IMG/VR virus record: IMGVR_UViG_3300032236_001956
Span: 1-46,602 of that record
Direction: 5' to 3' (one strand)
DNA from: a virus
Length of the DNA: 46,602 nucleotides
Translations under genes and position numbers: made by a program
Notes under the pieces: generated by a model
The model's input: the letters and a program-made list of their open reading frames with translations, nothing else
The model's database searches: none
Told to the model about the DNA's origin: nothing
Shown: piece by piece, positions 23,338 to 31,790 of the stretch
Layout of the letters: the number at the start of each line of letters is the position of its first letter
Numbering within the stretch: position 1 is the first letter of the stretch

Positions 23338-23387
23338 ATGAAAAACCACAAGAAATCTTGCCATTTCAAACAGTTATTTCCGAACTT

Positions 23388-23395
23388 ACTAAATA
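23388..23395 (+). promoter_or_regulatory. T4-type late promoter of the 21-22-23 operon
   Basis: ACTAAATA, predicted +1 at 23401, 24 bases before the protease ATG. It follows a terminator, so it restarts transcription for genes 21, 22 and 23. Confidence 0.7.
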
Positions 23396-23424
23396 TCTCT
23401 GGCAAATATGTCCCCGAGGATGAA

Positions 23425-24066
23425 ATGAAGAGTACCAGCCTTCTTATCGAACACCTAACATACGAAAAAGCAGCAGCAGAAGTTCTCACTGAGATGGATG
23501 CCAGCGGCCAAAACAAAAACATGTATATGAAGGGTATCTTCATTGAGGGATCCTTGCGCAATCAAAATGGCAGAGTTTATCCCACACGAGAGATCCACAA
23601 AGCCGTGGAGCAAATCAAAGAACAAATTCGCAAGAACAACAGCGTGTTGGGCGAATGCGATCATCCTCAAGAACTACAGATTCATTTAGATAGAGTAAGT
23701 CACAAGATTACAGATATGTGGATGGATGGAAACAATGGCATGGGCAAGCTGCAAATCTTGCCCACTCCTTTGGGCAACATAATCAAGACATTACTGGAAA
23801 GCGGAGTCAAGCTGGGCGTTAGCAGTCGCGGATCAGGCAATGTGGATGACAATGGGCAAGTGTCGGATTTTGACATGCTCACTGTGGATATTGTTGCCAA
23901 TCCCAGCGCTCCCAACGCATATCCCAAGCCTGTGTATGAGCAATTAATGAATCGTAGACATGGATACCGGACTCTGGATCTAGCCGAAAGCATCAAGCAT
24001 GACCCACGTGCCCAAAAGCACTTGCATAAGGCACTGCTGACCTGGATCGATGATCTAAAACTTTAA
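23425..24066 (+). CDS. 21: prohead protease gp21
   Basis: The start at 23425 was chosen because GAGG lies 6 bases upstream, the late promoter start is at 23401, and the resulting 213 residues match T4 gp21 (212). An upstream in-frame ATG at 23338 lies inside the terminator. Motifs of the gp21 serine protease are visible: GIFIEGSLRNQNGRVYP, LGECDHP with H80, and GVSSRGSG with S133/S134. The enzyme cleaves core and shell proteins after (L/I)-x-E during head maturation. Its own N-terminus contains LLIE, a self-processing candidate. The proteins at 28200-31745 and 46123 carry likely substrate sites. Confidence 0.93.
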   Translation: MKSTSLLIEHLTYEKAAAEVLTEMDASGQNKNMYMKGIFIEGSLRNQNGRVYPTREIHKAVEQIKEQIRKNNSVLGECDHPQELQIHLDRVSHKITDMWMDGNNGMGKLQILPTPLGNIIKTLLESGVKLGVSSRGSGNVDDNGQVSDFDMLTVDIVANPSAPNAYPKPVYEQLMNRRHGYRTLDLAESIKHDPRAQKHLHKALLTWIDDLKL

Positions 24067-24082
24067 AAGGAGTAACCGTCCG

Positions 24083-25294
24083 ATGGAAAAAACATTGAAA
24101 GACCTCCTGGAAAATGACGTATTGGGCGACGAGCTCAAAGCATCACTACAGGAAGCCTTTGACAATAAGATTAAAAGCATGGAGACTCGTCTCCATGAAG
24201 ACTATGCTGCACGTTATGCAAATGACAAGGCAGTGCTGGTCGAAGCCATGGACAAGATGTTGAATGACACAATTCGTTCAGAGTTGAGTGAGTTTGCTGA
24301 AGACCGCACCAACCTGCGCCGCGCCACAACCACAGCAGCCAAGCGTTACAACGCCAAATTGCGTGAACACATCAAAGCCATCAACGGCTTTGTGGCCAAG
24401 CAACTAAACGAAGAGATTGCCGAGTTCGTAAATGACCGCAAGCAACTCAAAGTTCAACGTCGTCAAATGGCAAATGAACTGGTAAGCATACGTGAAAACA
24501 CCAGCTTGGAATACACACAACGTGTTCGCAAATTGGAAGAATTCGTGCTCAAGCAACTAAGCGAGGAAATCGCCGAGTTCCACAGTGACAAAAAGGCACT
24601 GGTTGAGCAACGTGTAAAGCTGGCACAGGAAGGACGCAAGCGTATCGAAGAGACACGCACACAGTTCATTACTCGTGCCAAGAATTTGGTGGAAAACACA
24701 CTGAACACTGTTATCCGCAATGAACTCAGCCAATGGCGCGAGGACATCAAGGAAGCCAGAGAAAACAACTTCGGCCGCAAGATTTTCGAAGCTTACGCTG
24801 CCGAATACATGAATAGTTATCTGGCCGAAGGCAGCGAAGTTCGCAAGCTGACCCGGGCGCTTACAGAGAGCCAAGCTCGTCTGGATGCAACCGTGCGTCA
24901 AGTGGACCGCCAGAAGCAAGCTCAAACACGCTTGGTTGAGGATGCTCAAGCCAAGATCAGAGCTGCAAACGATCGTGCAGCCCGTTTGGAAATCATGAGT
25001 GAAATCATGGCACCACTGGGTCGCGAAAAGAGATCAGTGATGGAAGACCTGTTGAAGAACATTCGCACAACGAACTTGCGCGAAGCATTCAATAGATATC
25101 TACCCACTGTGATGCAGGGCAATGTTGCCCATGCAGGGACTGCCAATCAGGCTGGAAAGCGTGCATTGAGTGAAAACAAACAGTCTGTGGGTGTCACAGG
25201 CAACAGAACCAACAAACTTGCAGAAACAGTATCGGAAGAAACTAGGGACGACCTGGGCCAAATTCTATACCTGGCAGGTATCAACAGAGAATAA
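24083..25294 (+). CDS. 22: prohead scaffold protein gp22
   Basis: The 403-residue, almost entirely helical, highly charged protein is made of heptad-like stretches (FVAKQLNEEIAEFVNDRKQL and FVLKQLSEEIAEFHSDKKAL are internal repeats). Between protease and major capsid genes this is gp22, the main prohead core protein, which is degraded by gp21. T4 gp22 has 269 residues; the repeat of the QLxEEIAEF unit explains part of the extra length. GGAG precedes the ATG. It is 16 bases after gene 21 and 14 bases before gene 23. Confidence 0.88.
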   Translation: MEKTLKDLLENDVLGDELKASLQEAFDNKIKSMETRLHEDYAARYANDKAVLVEAMDKMLNDTIRSELSEFAEDRTNLRRATTTAAKRYNAKLREHIKAINGFVAKQLNEEIAEFVNDRKQLKVQRRQMANELVSIRENTSLEYTQRVRKLEEFVLKQLSEEIAEFHSDKKALVEQRVKLAQEGRKRIEETRTQFITRAKNLVENTLNTVIRNELSQWREDIKEARENNFGRKIFEAYAAEYMNSYLAEGSEVRKLTRALTESQARLDATVRQVDRQKQAQTRLVEDAQAKIRAANDRAARLEIMSEIMAPLGREKRSVMEDLLKNIRTTNLREAFNRYLPTVMQGNVAHAGTANQAGKRALSENKQSVGVTGNRTNKLAETVSEETRDDLGQILYLAGINRE

Positions 25295-25308
25295 GGAGCA
25301 AATAAACA

Positions 25309-26508
25309 ATGAGTAAGAATCTCTATGAGACACACTGGGCAGCAACGAAACAGGCCCTCTGCGAAGGTCTCACCGGTCAACGTAAAAAGACCATGGACCA
25401 AGTCCTAGACAACACCAAGCGTGAACTGAACAAGATGAGCGGCATCCTGTTCGAAAGCAGCACACCAGGCGGCACCAGCGCCGGTAACATTGCAACCCTG
25501 AACAAGGTGATTTTGCCAGTTATCCGTCGTGTTATGCCCACTGTTATTGCCAACGAAATCATTGGCGTGCAGCCCATGACAGGCCCCGTGGGTCAGATCC
25601 ACACCCTGCGTGTTCGTTATGCTGACACTTTTGGTACCCCCAACGCAGTGCAAGCCGGTGCAGAAGCACTGAGCCCATTCGATATCGCTCGTTTCTACAG
25701 CGGTAACGGCAACAGCACAACCCCCAAGGCCGCTCCCACAAGCGTGCTCGAAGGCACAGCTGGCAAGCGCTTGAACATCCAGATCCTCAAGGAAACAGTG
25801 GAAGCCAAGACACGTAAGTTGTCAGCTCGCTGGACATTTGAAGCTGCTCAGGATGCACAAGCCCAACAAGGCATTGACATCGAAGCAGAAATCATGGCTG
25901 CTTTGGCTCAGGAAATCACCGCTGAAATCGACCAAGAAATCCTCTACAGCCTGCGTGCATTGGCTGGCACAGGCTTCACATACGACCAAGGCGCAGTGAG
26001 CGGAACTGCAACATTCGTTGGTGACGAGCATGCAGCATTGGCAACATTGCTGAACTATGCAAGCAACCAAATTGCTGCCCGCACACGTCGTGGTGCTGGT
26101 AACTGGTGCGTCGTTAGCCCCCTGGCTCTGACAATCCTGCAAAGTGCAACAACTTCAGCTTTTGCCCGCACAACTGAAGGCACATTTGAAGCCCCAACAA
26201 ACACCAAGTTCGTGGGCACACTGAACAGCAGCATGCGTGTGTATGTTGACCAGTTTGCAAGCATGGACACCAACGTGTTGGTTGGTTACAAGGGACCCGG
26301 CGAAATCGACGCTGCTGCGTATTACTGCCCATATGTGCCACTAACAAGTTCAGGTGTGATCATCGATCCAAACACCTTTGAACCAGTTGTGTCATTTATG
26401 TCACGTTACGGCTACCTGGAACTGAGCAACACAGCCAGCAGCTTGGGTAATGCAGCTGACTACTTGGCCGGTATTGCCATCAACACTGCCCACATAAAAT
26501 TTACGTGA
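25309..26508 (+). CDS. 23: major capsid protein gp23
   Basis: The 399-residue product has the gp23 landmarks: LPVIRRVMPTVIANEIIGVQ then MTGPVGQIHTLRVRY, the middle HK97-fold region, and near the end YCPYVPLTSSGVIIDPNTFE followed by FMSRYGYLELSN. It forms the hexamers of the head shell. The N-terminal propeptide probably ends at LFE49, since gp21 cleaves after (L/I)-x-E and SSTPGG follows. It is shorter than T4 gp23 (521), lacking most of the insertion domain. Codon use is the most biased in the window, as expected for the most abundant protein. A terminator follows at 26545. Confidence 0.96.
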   Translation: MSKNLYETHWAATKQALCEGLTGQRKKTMDQVLDNTKRELNKMSGILFESSTPGGTSAGNIATLNKVILPVIRRVMPTVIANEIIGVQPMTGPVGQIHTLRVRYADTFGTPNAVQAGAEALSPFDIARFYSGNGNSTTPKAAPTSVLEGTAGKRLNIQILKETVEAKTRKLSARWTFEAAQDAQAQQGIDIEAEIMAALAQEITAEIDQEILYSLRALAGTGFTYDQGAVSGTATFVGDEHAALATLLNYASNQIAARTRRGAGNWCVVSPLALTILQSATTSAFARTTEGTFEAPTNTKFVGTLNSSMRVYVDQFASMDTNVLVGYKGPGEIDAAAYYCPYVPLTSSGVIIDPNTFEPVVSFMSRYGYLELSNTASSLGNAADYLAGIAINTAHIKFT

Positions 26509-26544
26509 GCAATATCAATAGGTTATACCTATTGGTTACTAAAA

Positions 26545-26571
26545 GAAAGCCCGGCAAATTGCCGGGCTTTC
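26545..26571 (+). terminator. terminator after gene 23
   Basis: GAAAGCCCGGC (26545-26555) and its exact complement (26561-26571) with loop AAATT; CTTTG follows. It ends the 21-22-23 operon before the endonuclease gene. Confidence 0.8.
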
Positions 26572-26607
26572 CTTTGAGTATGGATTGACTATTACCCCAG
26601 GACCTTG

Positions 26608-26615
26608 TATAAATA
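26608..26615 (+). promoter_or_regulatory. late promoter placed at a start codon
   Basis: TATAAATA inside the near-palindrome CTTGTATAAATACAAG. By the T4 rule (+1 six bases after the last A) transcription starts at 26621, within one base of the ATG at 26620, so the mRNA would be leaderless. Confidence 0.6.
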
Positions 26616-26619
26616 CAAG

Positions 26620-28173
26620 ATGACTCCTCAAGAAAAAATATTAGATATAATTGCAACAAACAAAGCAGATGGAATAGTTACACGAATTAAACATATTCCT
26701 GAACTTTGGTGTGAAGTTGTTGATTTCCCCGTGACCTTTGAACCTAAAAATCACAGTGAACGGATTTATGCATTCGCCCACAGTATAAGCAATCCAGTGT
26801 GTGCATGTGGAAATCGGTTGACTTTTGTTACAATAACCGACGGCTATCGAGAGTTTTGCAGCAGCAAATGCCAGTTTGCACTCAAAGCGGCCACCGAAAG
26901 ACGTGTTGCAGTGTTGAAGGCATCTGGCGGAGTTGGGTTATCCAATCCGAAATATAGGGAAAAAGCCAAGAAGACATTGCAAGAAAAACATGGTGAAAAT
27001 GTCACAAATCCTGGACAAATAAAAAGCCATCGGGAGAATATGAAAGCAAATAATCCCATGTTCCTACAAGAGAATGTGGACAAAATCGTTGCTACTATTC
27101 AAAAAAAATACGGTGCAGCGAAAAGAAATGCATCGCATATACTGATACCTGATAATATATGCAAAATACTCACAGACAAACAAAAGTTTGCTGATTGTAT
27201 TAAAGGTAAAACTGCATTTCAAATATCTCAAGAAACTGGACTCAATACAACAACTATATTGAGACATGCTAAAGATCATCAGCTATTGGATATTATGATA
27301 TATAATCCCCGCAGTGTAATGGAAGAGGATATGAAATGTTGGTTGGACCGCGTGAATATATGTTACAAACACGATGATCGAAAAACCTTAAATGGTTACG
27401 AATTGGATTTCTTATTTCCTGAAATAGGAGTGGCTATTGAACTTAATGGGATTTGGCATCATAGCGAACTTGGTGGTGATAAAGATAAAAAATATCATTC
27501 ACGAAAGTTTAAAGAATGTGAAAATAAAGGAATCCAGTTATTGCAGATCTGGCAAGACGAATACTGGAAAAGCAAAAAAATCGTCCAAAGTAAGATTTTA
27601 TACTTGGCAGGAATGCACATCAATAAAATATATGCAAGGAAATGCAAGATTGGTTGGTTAAATGATAATGATTTAGAGCGCGAGTTCTTGAACATCAATC
27701 ACATACAGGGATTTGCTGATTATCGAAAATTCAGTGCGGCAGCTTGGCATAACGACAAATTAGTGGGTGTAATGAGCTTTGCATTTCAAAACAAATATTG
27801 GGAAATTGTGAGGTTTGCTACTGATATTTCGGTGAATATCCCTGGGTTGTTCTCTCGACTATTGCGATTTGTGATTGATTCGGGGAAGGTGCAAGATAAA
27901 ATAGTGAGCTTCAGTGATAATCGCATAAGCAACGGCAAGTTATACTCGGTCACTGGATTTACATTAGAGGAAACTATTACTCCTGCCTACCAATATACCA
28001 ACGATTATGTTACCAGAGAAAACAGGCAGGGATTTATGAAATCTAAGTTGATAACTCGATTTGGACTTGATCCTGATTATGTGAAAAATTCCACTGAATG
28101 GCAAATAGTCCAAGAGCTGGGTTATGATAGATTGTGGGATGCAGGAAAAAAGAAATGGGTGTTGTCCTTATAA
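26620..28173 (+). CDS. Vsr-like (EDxHD-type) homing endonuclease
   Basis: The 517-residue product has, in order: an N-terminal zinc-binding-like segment (CACGN ... FCSSKCQ, about 65-90), repeated NUMOD-like pieces (NPKYREKAKKTLQEKHG, NPGQIKSHRENMKANNPMF), a helix-turn-helix-like QISQETGLNTTTILRHA (about 205-220), and a Vsr-fold core at about 260-315 (YELDFLFPEIGVAIELNGIW, HHSE, then GIQLLQIWQDEYW). This core is that of the EDxHD homing endonucleases such as I-Bth0305I. The C-terminal part probably binds DNA. The gene is AT-rich compared with its neighbours and sits free-standing after gene 23, both signs of transfer. The ATG is used as start; it has no ribosome binding site. Confidence 0.8.
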   Translation: MTPQEKILDIIATNKADGIVTRIKHIPELWCEVVDFPVTFEPKNHSERIYAFAHSISNPVCACGNRLTFVTITDGYREFCSSKCQFALKAATERRVAVLKASGGVGLSNPKYREKAKKTLQEKHGENVTNPGQIKSHRENMKANNPMFLQENVDKIVATIQKKYGAAKRNASHILIPDNICKILTDKQKFADCIKGKTAFQISQETGLNTTTILRHAKDHQLLDIMIYNPRSVMEEDMKCWLDRVNICYKHDDRKTLNGYELDFLFPEIGVAIELNGIWHHSELGGDKDKKYHSRKFKECENKGIQLLQIWQDEYWKSKKIVQSKILYLAGMHINKIYARKCKIGWLNDNDLEREFLNINHIQGFADYRKFSAAAWHNDKLVGVMSFAFQNKYWEIVRFATDISVNIPGLFSRLLRFVIDSGKVQDKIVSFSDNRISNGKLYSVTGFTLEETITPAYQYTNDYVTRENRQGFMKSKLITRFGLDPDYVKNSTEWQIVQELGYDRLWDAGKKKWVLSL

Positions 28174-28176
28174 ATA
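28169..28176 (+). promoter_or_regulatory. T4-type late promoter of the tagged cassette
   Basis: TATAAATA overlapping the endonuclease stop; predicted +1 at 28182, leader of 18 bases with AAGG before the ATG at 28200. Confidence 0.75.
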
Positions 28177-28199
28177 TCGTATACTTGTAAGGTGCGCTC

Positions 28200-29279
28200 A
28201 TGAAAATCTCTGAATTACTAACAGAATCAAAACCTCTACTGGAAGGCGGCAACGTCTTTGAACTTGCTGATGATACTCCGCTAACGCAAAGAATAGCACG
28301 TCGGGATATAACGCCCACTATCAAGTGGTTGGAATCCATTACGGGTTTGCCCTTGATAGACAACGCACTGGGTAGTGTGGGCAAAAAGGAATCCAGTGGA
28401 GATTTGGATTTAGCTGTAGATGAAAACAAAGTTACAAAAGAAGATCTGTTTGCAAAACTTGTAGCATGGTGTCAGGAAAATAATGTTCCCCAGGACCAAA
28501 TAGTAAACCGTGCCAAAAAGGGCGGCAATCCGGCATTTAAACAGGGATGGGTTGCCAAAAGCGGAATTTCTGTGCATTTTCGTGCCCCTATAAAGGGAGA
28601 TCAACGCAATGGATTTGTGCAAACAGATTTCATGTTCACAGGGGATCCACATTGGATGAAGTTTGGCATGTATGCACCTGGCGATGTAAGCAGGTATAGC
28701 GGTGCAGATAGAAACCTGCTCATGAGTAGTGTGGCAAAAGCTCAGGGACTCAAGTATAGTTGGCAAAAAGGCCTCGTCCGTCGTGAAGATGAACAGCCCA
28801 TCAGCAAAGAGCCCAATGTCATTGCGCAGCGCCTGTTTGGGAGGGGTGTTGATCATCATGTATTTGACAGTGTGGAAAACATGCAAGATCAAATCAACAA
28901 GACTCCCAAACTGAAAGCTCTTCTACGAGATCTATACAACACATTGAAAGATGATCCTAAAGGGCAAGAAGAAGCACAGAGATTGCAGCGCCTCCTGGCC
29001 ACAGTTGTCACGGAAGCAATCAAAGGCTGGAAAAATGCAGTAAGTGACATACAAAAGTTCAGAACGGCGGCCAGCAATGCACTAAAGCCTGCAAAACTGG
29101 TGTCACTGAAAAAAGACGGCACTGAGCGCAAAATGCACGATGCCACATCATATTACTATAGCGAGAAAGAAGCTCGCGACAAACACGATTACATGGTGGA
29201 AATAAATCCCGGCAGAAAGATCCAACACAATCTCTATGTGGACAACAAACTGGTTTGCGCCTTGAAGGAAACCCGCTGA
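28200..29279 (+). CDS. PolX-like nucleotidyltransferase with capsid-targeting-like N-terminus
   Basis: The 359-residue product begins MKISELLTESK, where LTE9 is a candidate gp21 cleavage site like those in T4 internal proteins. The nucleotidyltransferase core follows: GS at 58-59, SGDLDLAVD with D68 and D70, and a third acidic residue D143 in VQTDFMF. The segment YSGADRNLLMSSVAKAQGLK followed by YSWQKGLVRR parallels the FTGSKxHNxxLRxxAxxxGLKLxEYGLF stretch of DNA polymerase X. The C-terminal 130 residues are helical and basic. It may be a template-dependent polymerase, a terminal transferase or a toxin-type transferase. The stop overlaps the next ATG (TGATG). Transcribed from its own late promoter, it is probably a head protein injected with the DNA. 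Confidence 0.6.
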   Translation: MKISELLTESKPLLEGGNVFELADDTPLTQRIARRDITPTIKWLESITGLPLIDNALGSVGKKESSGDLDLAVDENKVTKEDLFAKLVAWCQENNVPQDQIVNRAKKGGNPAFKQGWVAKSGISVHFRAPIKGDQRNGFVQTDFMFTGDPHWMKFGMYAPGDVSRYSGADRNLLMSSVAKAQGLKYSWQKGLVRREDEQPISKEPNVIAQRLFGRGVDHHVFDSVENMQDQINKTPKLKALLRDLYNTLKDDPKGQEEAQRLQRLLATVVTEAIKGWKNAVSDIQKFRTAASNALKPAKLVSLKKDGTERKMHDATSYYYSEKEARDKHDYMVEINPGRKIQHNLYVDNKLVCALKETR

Positions 29280-30682
29280 TGAAAATCCAAGAGATTATAA
29301 CGCCACTATCAGAAAGCAAGGGTTTATTTGGCAGAAAAGTGGGCGACACATTCACAGACGACAACGGTGAAAAAGCCCGATTTGAAAAGATCATGATGTA
29401 TCCCAACGGTGAAAAAGCCTATGCCGACATCCAAGCATGTGATGCAGCCAAAAAACAAATTGAAAAAGACACAGGACTCAAGATCCTGTGGGTAAATGCA
29501 CATGGCGCACACAATCTGGCATTTGCTGTTGCACAGTTTACCCTGGACAACGGAGAATCCATGCTGTGGGGCAGACATTATCGTGTGGTTCCCAGCAATG
29601 TTATCAGCAGTTGGGGAAACAAAGAAACACCCGGCACCTGGACTCTGCAAATCAAATCAGCAACAAAAATGCGCACTGGTTTGACTCCACAAGATTTGAT
29701 TGGCACCGACAAGAAGTTCAGTAATGTGGAGGAAATATTAGCCAAAGTGCGCAGTCGCATGAGTGACCCCGCTATCATGGCGGGATTTGAACAGCTTGTG
29801 CAGGGTAAGTTGCCGGTGTTTACTTCCCAAGCACAAAATTTAGAAGCAATTCGCGACTACCTGGGTGAGATTATGCAACCCATTGCACTAATAAACGGCA
29901 TGGTAGATGGTGATGCCGACACTGCCCGTGAAGAATGCCTGGGAGTAGATTGGACTCAATGCAGCATAGTGTGGCCACAAGCCAAAAACACCAACCTCAT
30001 TGACAGTGTGTTTGTTGCACCACGTGGCAACACGCTGGGTATCAGCAGCAAGGGCAACAAAGGGGCCAATGCCAGCAGCGGCAACATCTGGAGTGCCATT
30101 GAAAAAGCACGCAGGTCGGGAAAAACAGACCTTATTGACAAATATAACAATGTAGTTGAGATCATTGAAGTAATCAACAGCAACAGTGCCATTGAAGGAC
30201 CCATAAAACTGGGCCAAAGATTTGGCATGTGTGATGAGGCTGTGGGCAACGAAATACGCCGCCTGGTCAATGTAGATACAAACGATGTCAGCAAACTCAC
30301 ACCACAAGCACAAAAACTATTTCACGAGTATGGCAGCCGACCTGATGTTTCAGGATATCGCATAGGATTTGTGTTGTTGGCCAATCTTGCCAAAAAAGTC
30401 AGTGCCCATGTGAACCAAGTTCCAGAATTTGGTGAAGGTTGCTTGGCCTTCTTGAATCAAGCCAGCATCTTGCAAGTTTACACCACAGCCAAGGTAGTAA
30501 AGAATGATGTTCACATTACAGGCTTCACCAGCATCTACCCCGCTGAATTTGATGGCTCGGTGTATTTGGACGCTGGTAAAAACTACATGAGCAGCAGAGT
30601 AGCCGGCAAGATCAGCTTCAAGTATGGAGTCAATAAGCCTGCTGTGGATGAGAAGCCCGCCTATGCAGATTTCAGTTTGTGA
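29279..30682 (+). CDS. unknown protein with capsid-targeting-like N-terminus
   Basis: The 467-residue product starts MKIQEIITPLSESKG; LSE12 is a possible gp21 site. The start is fixed by the TGATG overlap with the upstream gene and AAGGA 9 bases before. A segment DSVFVAPRGNTLGISSKGNK (about 243-262) is acidic-then-SSKG, which could be a nuclease-type D...xK pair, but this is weak. The rest is mixed alpha/beta without a motif I know. It lies between two nucleotidyltransferase-fold genes in the same operon, and all three share the N-terminal MKI(S/Q)E(I/L) peptide, so they are likely packaged together. Confidence 0.6.
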   Translation: MKIQEIITPLSESKGLFGRKVGDTFTDDNGEKARFEKIMMYPNGEKAYADIQACDAAKKQIEKDTGLKILWVNAHGAHNLAFAVAQFTLDNGESMLWGRHYRVVPSNVISSWGNKETPGTWTLQIKSATKMRTGLTPQDLIGTDKKFSNVEEILAKVRSRMSDPAIMAGFEQLVQGKLPVFTSQAQNLEAIRDYLGEIMQPIALINGMVDGDADTAREECLGVDWTQCSIVWPQAKNTNLIDSVFVAPRGNTLGISSKGNKGANASSGNIWSAIEKARRSGKTDLIDKYNNVVEIIEVINSNSAIEGPIKLGQRFGMCDEAVGNEIRRLVNVDTNDVSKLTPQAQKLFHEYGSRPDVSGYRIGFVLLANLAKKVSAHVNQVPEFGEGCLAFLNQASILQVYTTAKVVKNDVHITGFTSIYPAEFDGSVYLDAGKNYMSSRVAGKISFKYGVNKPAVDEKPAYADFSL

Positions 30683-30704
30683 TGTAGTGTAATAGGAACA
30701 GCTT

Positions 30705-31745
30705 ATGAAAATATCAGAAATACTTGCTCCTGCATTACAAGAAGGTGGCTGGAGTGATGTTGTTACACAGGGCACTATAATAACACCACAAGTGGTTCGC
30801 CAGGCATTAGCTGTGGTGAAAAAGTTTACAGAGGATTTTAATCGTTGGTTGGCAAGCCACGACCAACCCACTGTGGAAATGGGCCACCCCTTGGGCAGCA
30901 CAGCCTGGCATGGTAGAGATGCAGCCGATGCCACATATGGGGATATTGATTTGCAAATGATTGCACCTGTGCAGGATAATAGCCAATCTGTGAGTCAATT
31001 GGCCAGCCAATGGAACACCATGGCTGATAAATTTATTGCGGAAACACAACCCAGTTACGTTTATGATCAAGGCAAGCCCAGTGCTGGGCATATCATATTT
31101 CAGATATCAGCTGATCAATATGTGCAAGTAGACATGATTTGGACTCCGGCCGCCCTGGCTAACTGGGCAAGATATCGCATGACTCCGGCTCACAAGGTAA
31201 AAGGCGCCATGTATGGCAACCTGTTTAGCACCCTGGGTGAAATCATGCACATCAGCATCCAAAGCAGCGGTGCTCAAATCAAAGTGAAAGATGGCGAGGC
31301 ACTTCCTTTTGCCAAAAGCAGAAAATACGATGCCCTGGAAACACTGAGCCAAGACATTGAAAGATTTGGGCTGGATATCCTTGTGGAACTCTACAAAAAG
31401 ATATATCCCCAGCAAGATGTCAAAAACATTATTGTTGATCCTCTACTGCAAGCCAACCCTGGCATAGATCCTGAAAACATCAAAGCACAGCGTTTGGTTG
31501 ACGTAATAAAAGGGCTGGCACGCAGTTTTCAAGCAAACCGCATGTATGGGCAGTTCAATCTCCGGCACATTAAAGATTACGCCGAATTCATTGCAGAGTT
31601 TAAAAAACACTACCTGGGTAAACTGGATGTGGCTGTGAACAGCACTAAATTTGACAAAGCAGCCAGCCCCGAGGCACAAGCCAAAGCAGCGGAAACCAAG
31701 AACAAAATGATCAGCCATGGCACGGCCATCATGAAAATGTTTTAG
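30705..31745 (+). CDS. second nucleotidyltransferase-fold protein with capsid-targeting-like N-terminus
   Basis: The 346-residue product begins MKISEILAPALQEGG; LQE13 followed by GG is a candidate gp21 site. A nucleotidyltransferase core is visible: GST at 64-66, YGDIDLQM with D80 and D82, and VQVDMIW with D143, followed by a helical C-terminal half. The spacing of the third Asp equals that in the protein at 28200, but the sequences are otherwise different, so this is another branch of the fold (closer to CCA/poly(A)-type or MNT-type transferases than to PolX). AGGA lies 7 bases upstream. The substrate is unknown; transfer of a nucleotide to host RNA or protein early in infection is one possibility. 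Confidence 0.6.
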   Translation: MKISEILAPALQEGGWSDVVTQGTIITPQVVRQALAVVKKFTEDFNRWLASHDQPTVEMGHPLGSTAWHGRDAADATYGDIDLQMIAPVQDNSQSVSQLASQWNTMADKFIAETQPSYVYDQGKPSAGHIIFQISADQYVQVDMIWTPAALANWARYRMTPAHKVKGAMYGNLFSTLGEIMHISIQSSGAQIKVKDGEALPFAKSRKYDALETLSQDIERFGLDILVELYKKIYPQQDVKNIIVDPLLQANPGIDPENIKAQRLVDVIKGLARSFQANRMYGQFNLRHIKDYAEFIAEFKKHYLGKLDVAVNSTKFDKAASPEAQAKAAETKNKMISHGTAIMKMF

Positions 31746-31758
31746 CACTCAGAGCATC

Positions 31759-31766
31759 TATAAATA
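31759..31766 (+). promoter_or_regulatory. T4-type late promoter of the neck operon
   Basis: TATAAATA, predicted +1 at 31772, 19 bases before the ATG at 31791 with AAGGA in between. Confidence 0.75.
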
Positions 31767-31790
31767 CACACGCATACACAAGGATTCAAT

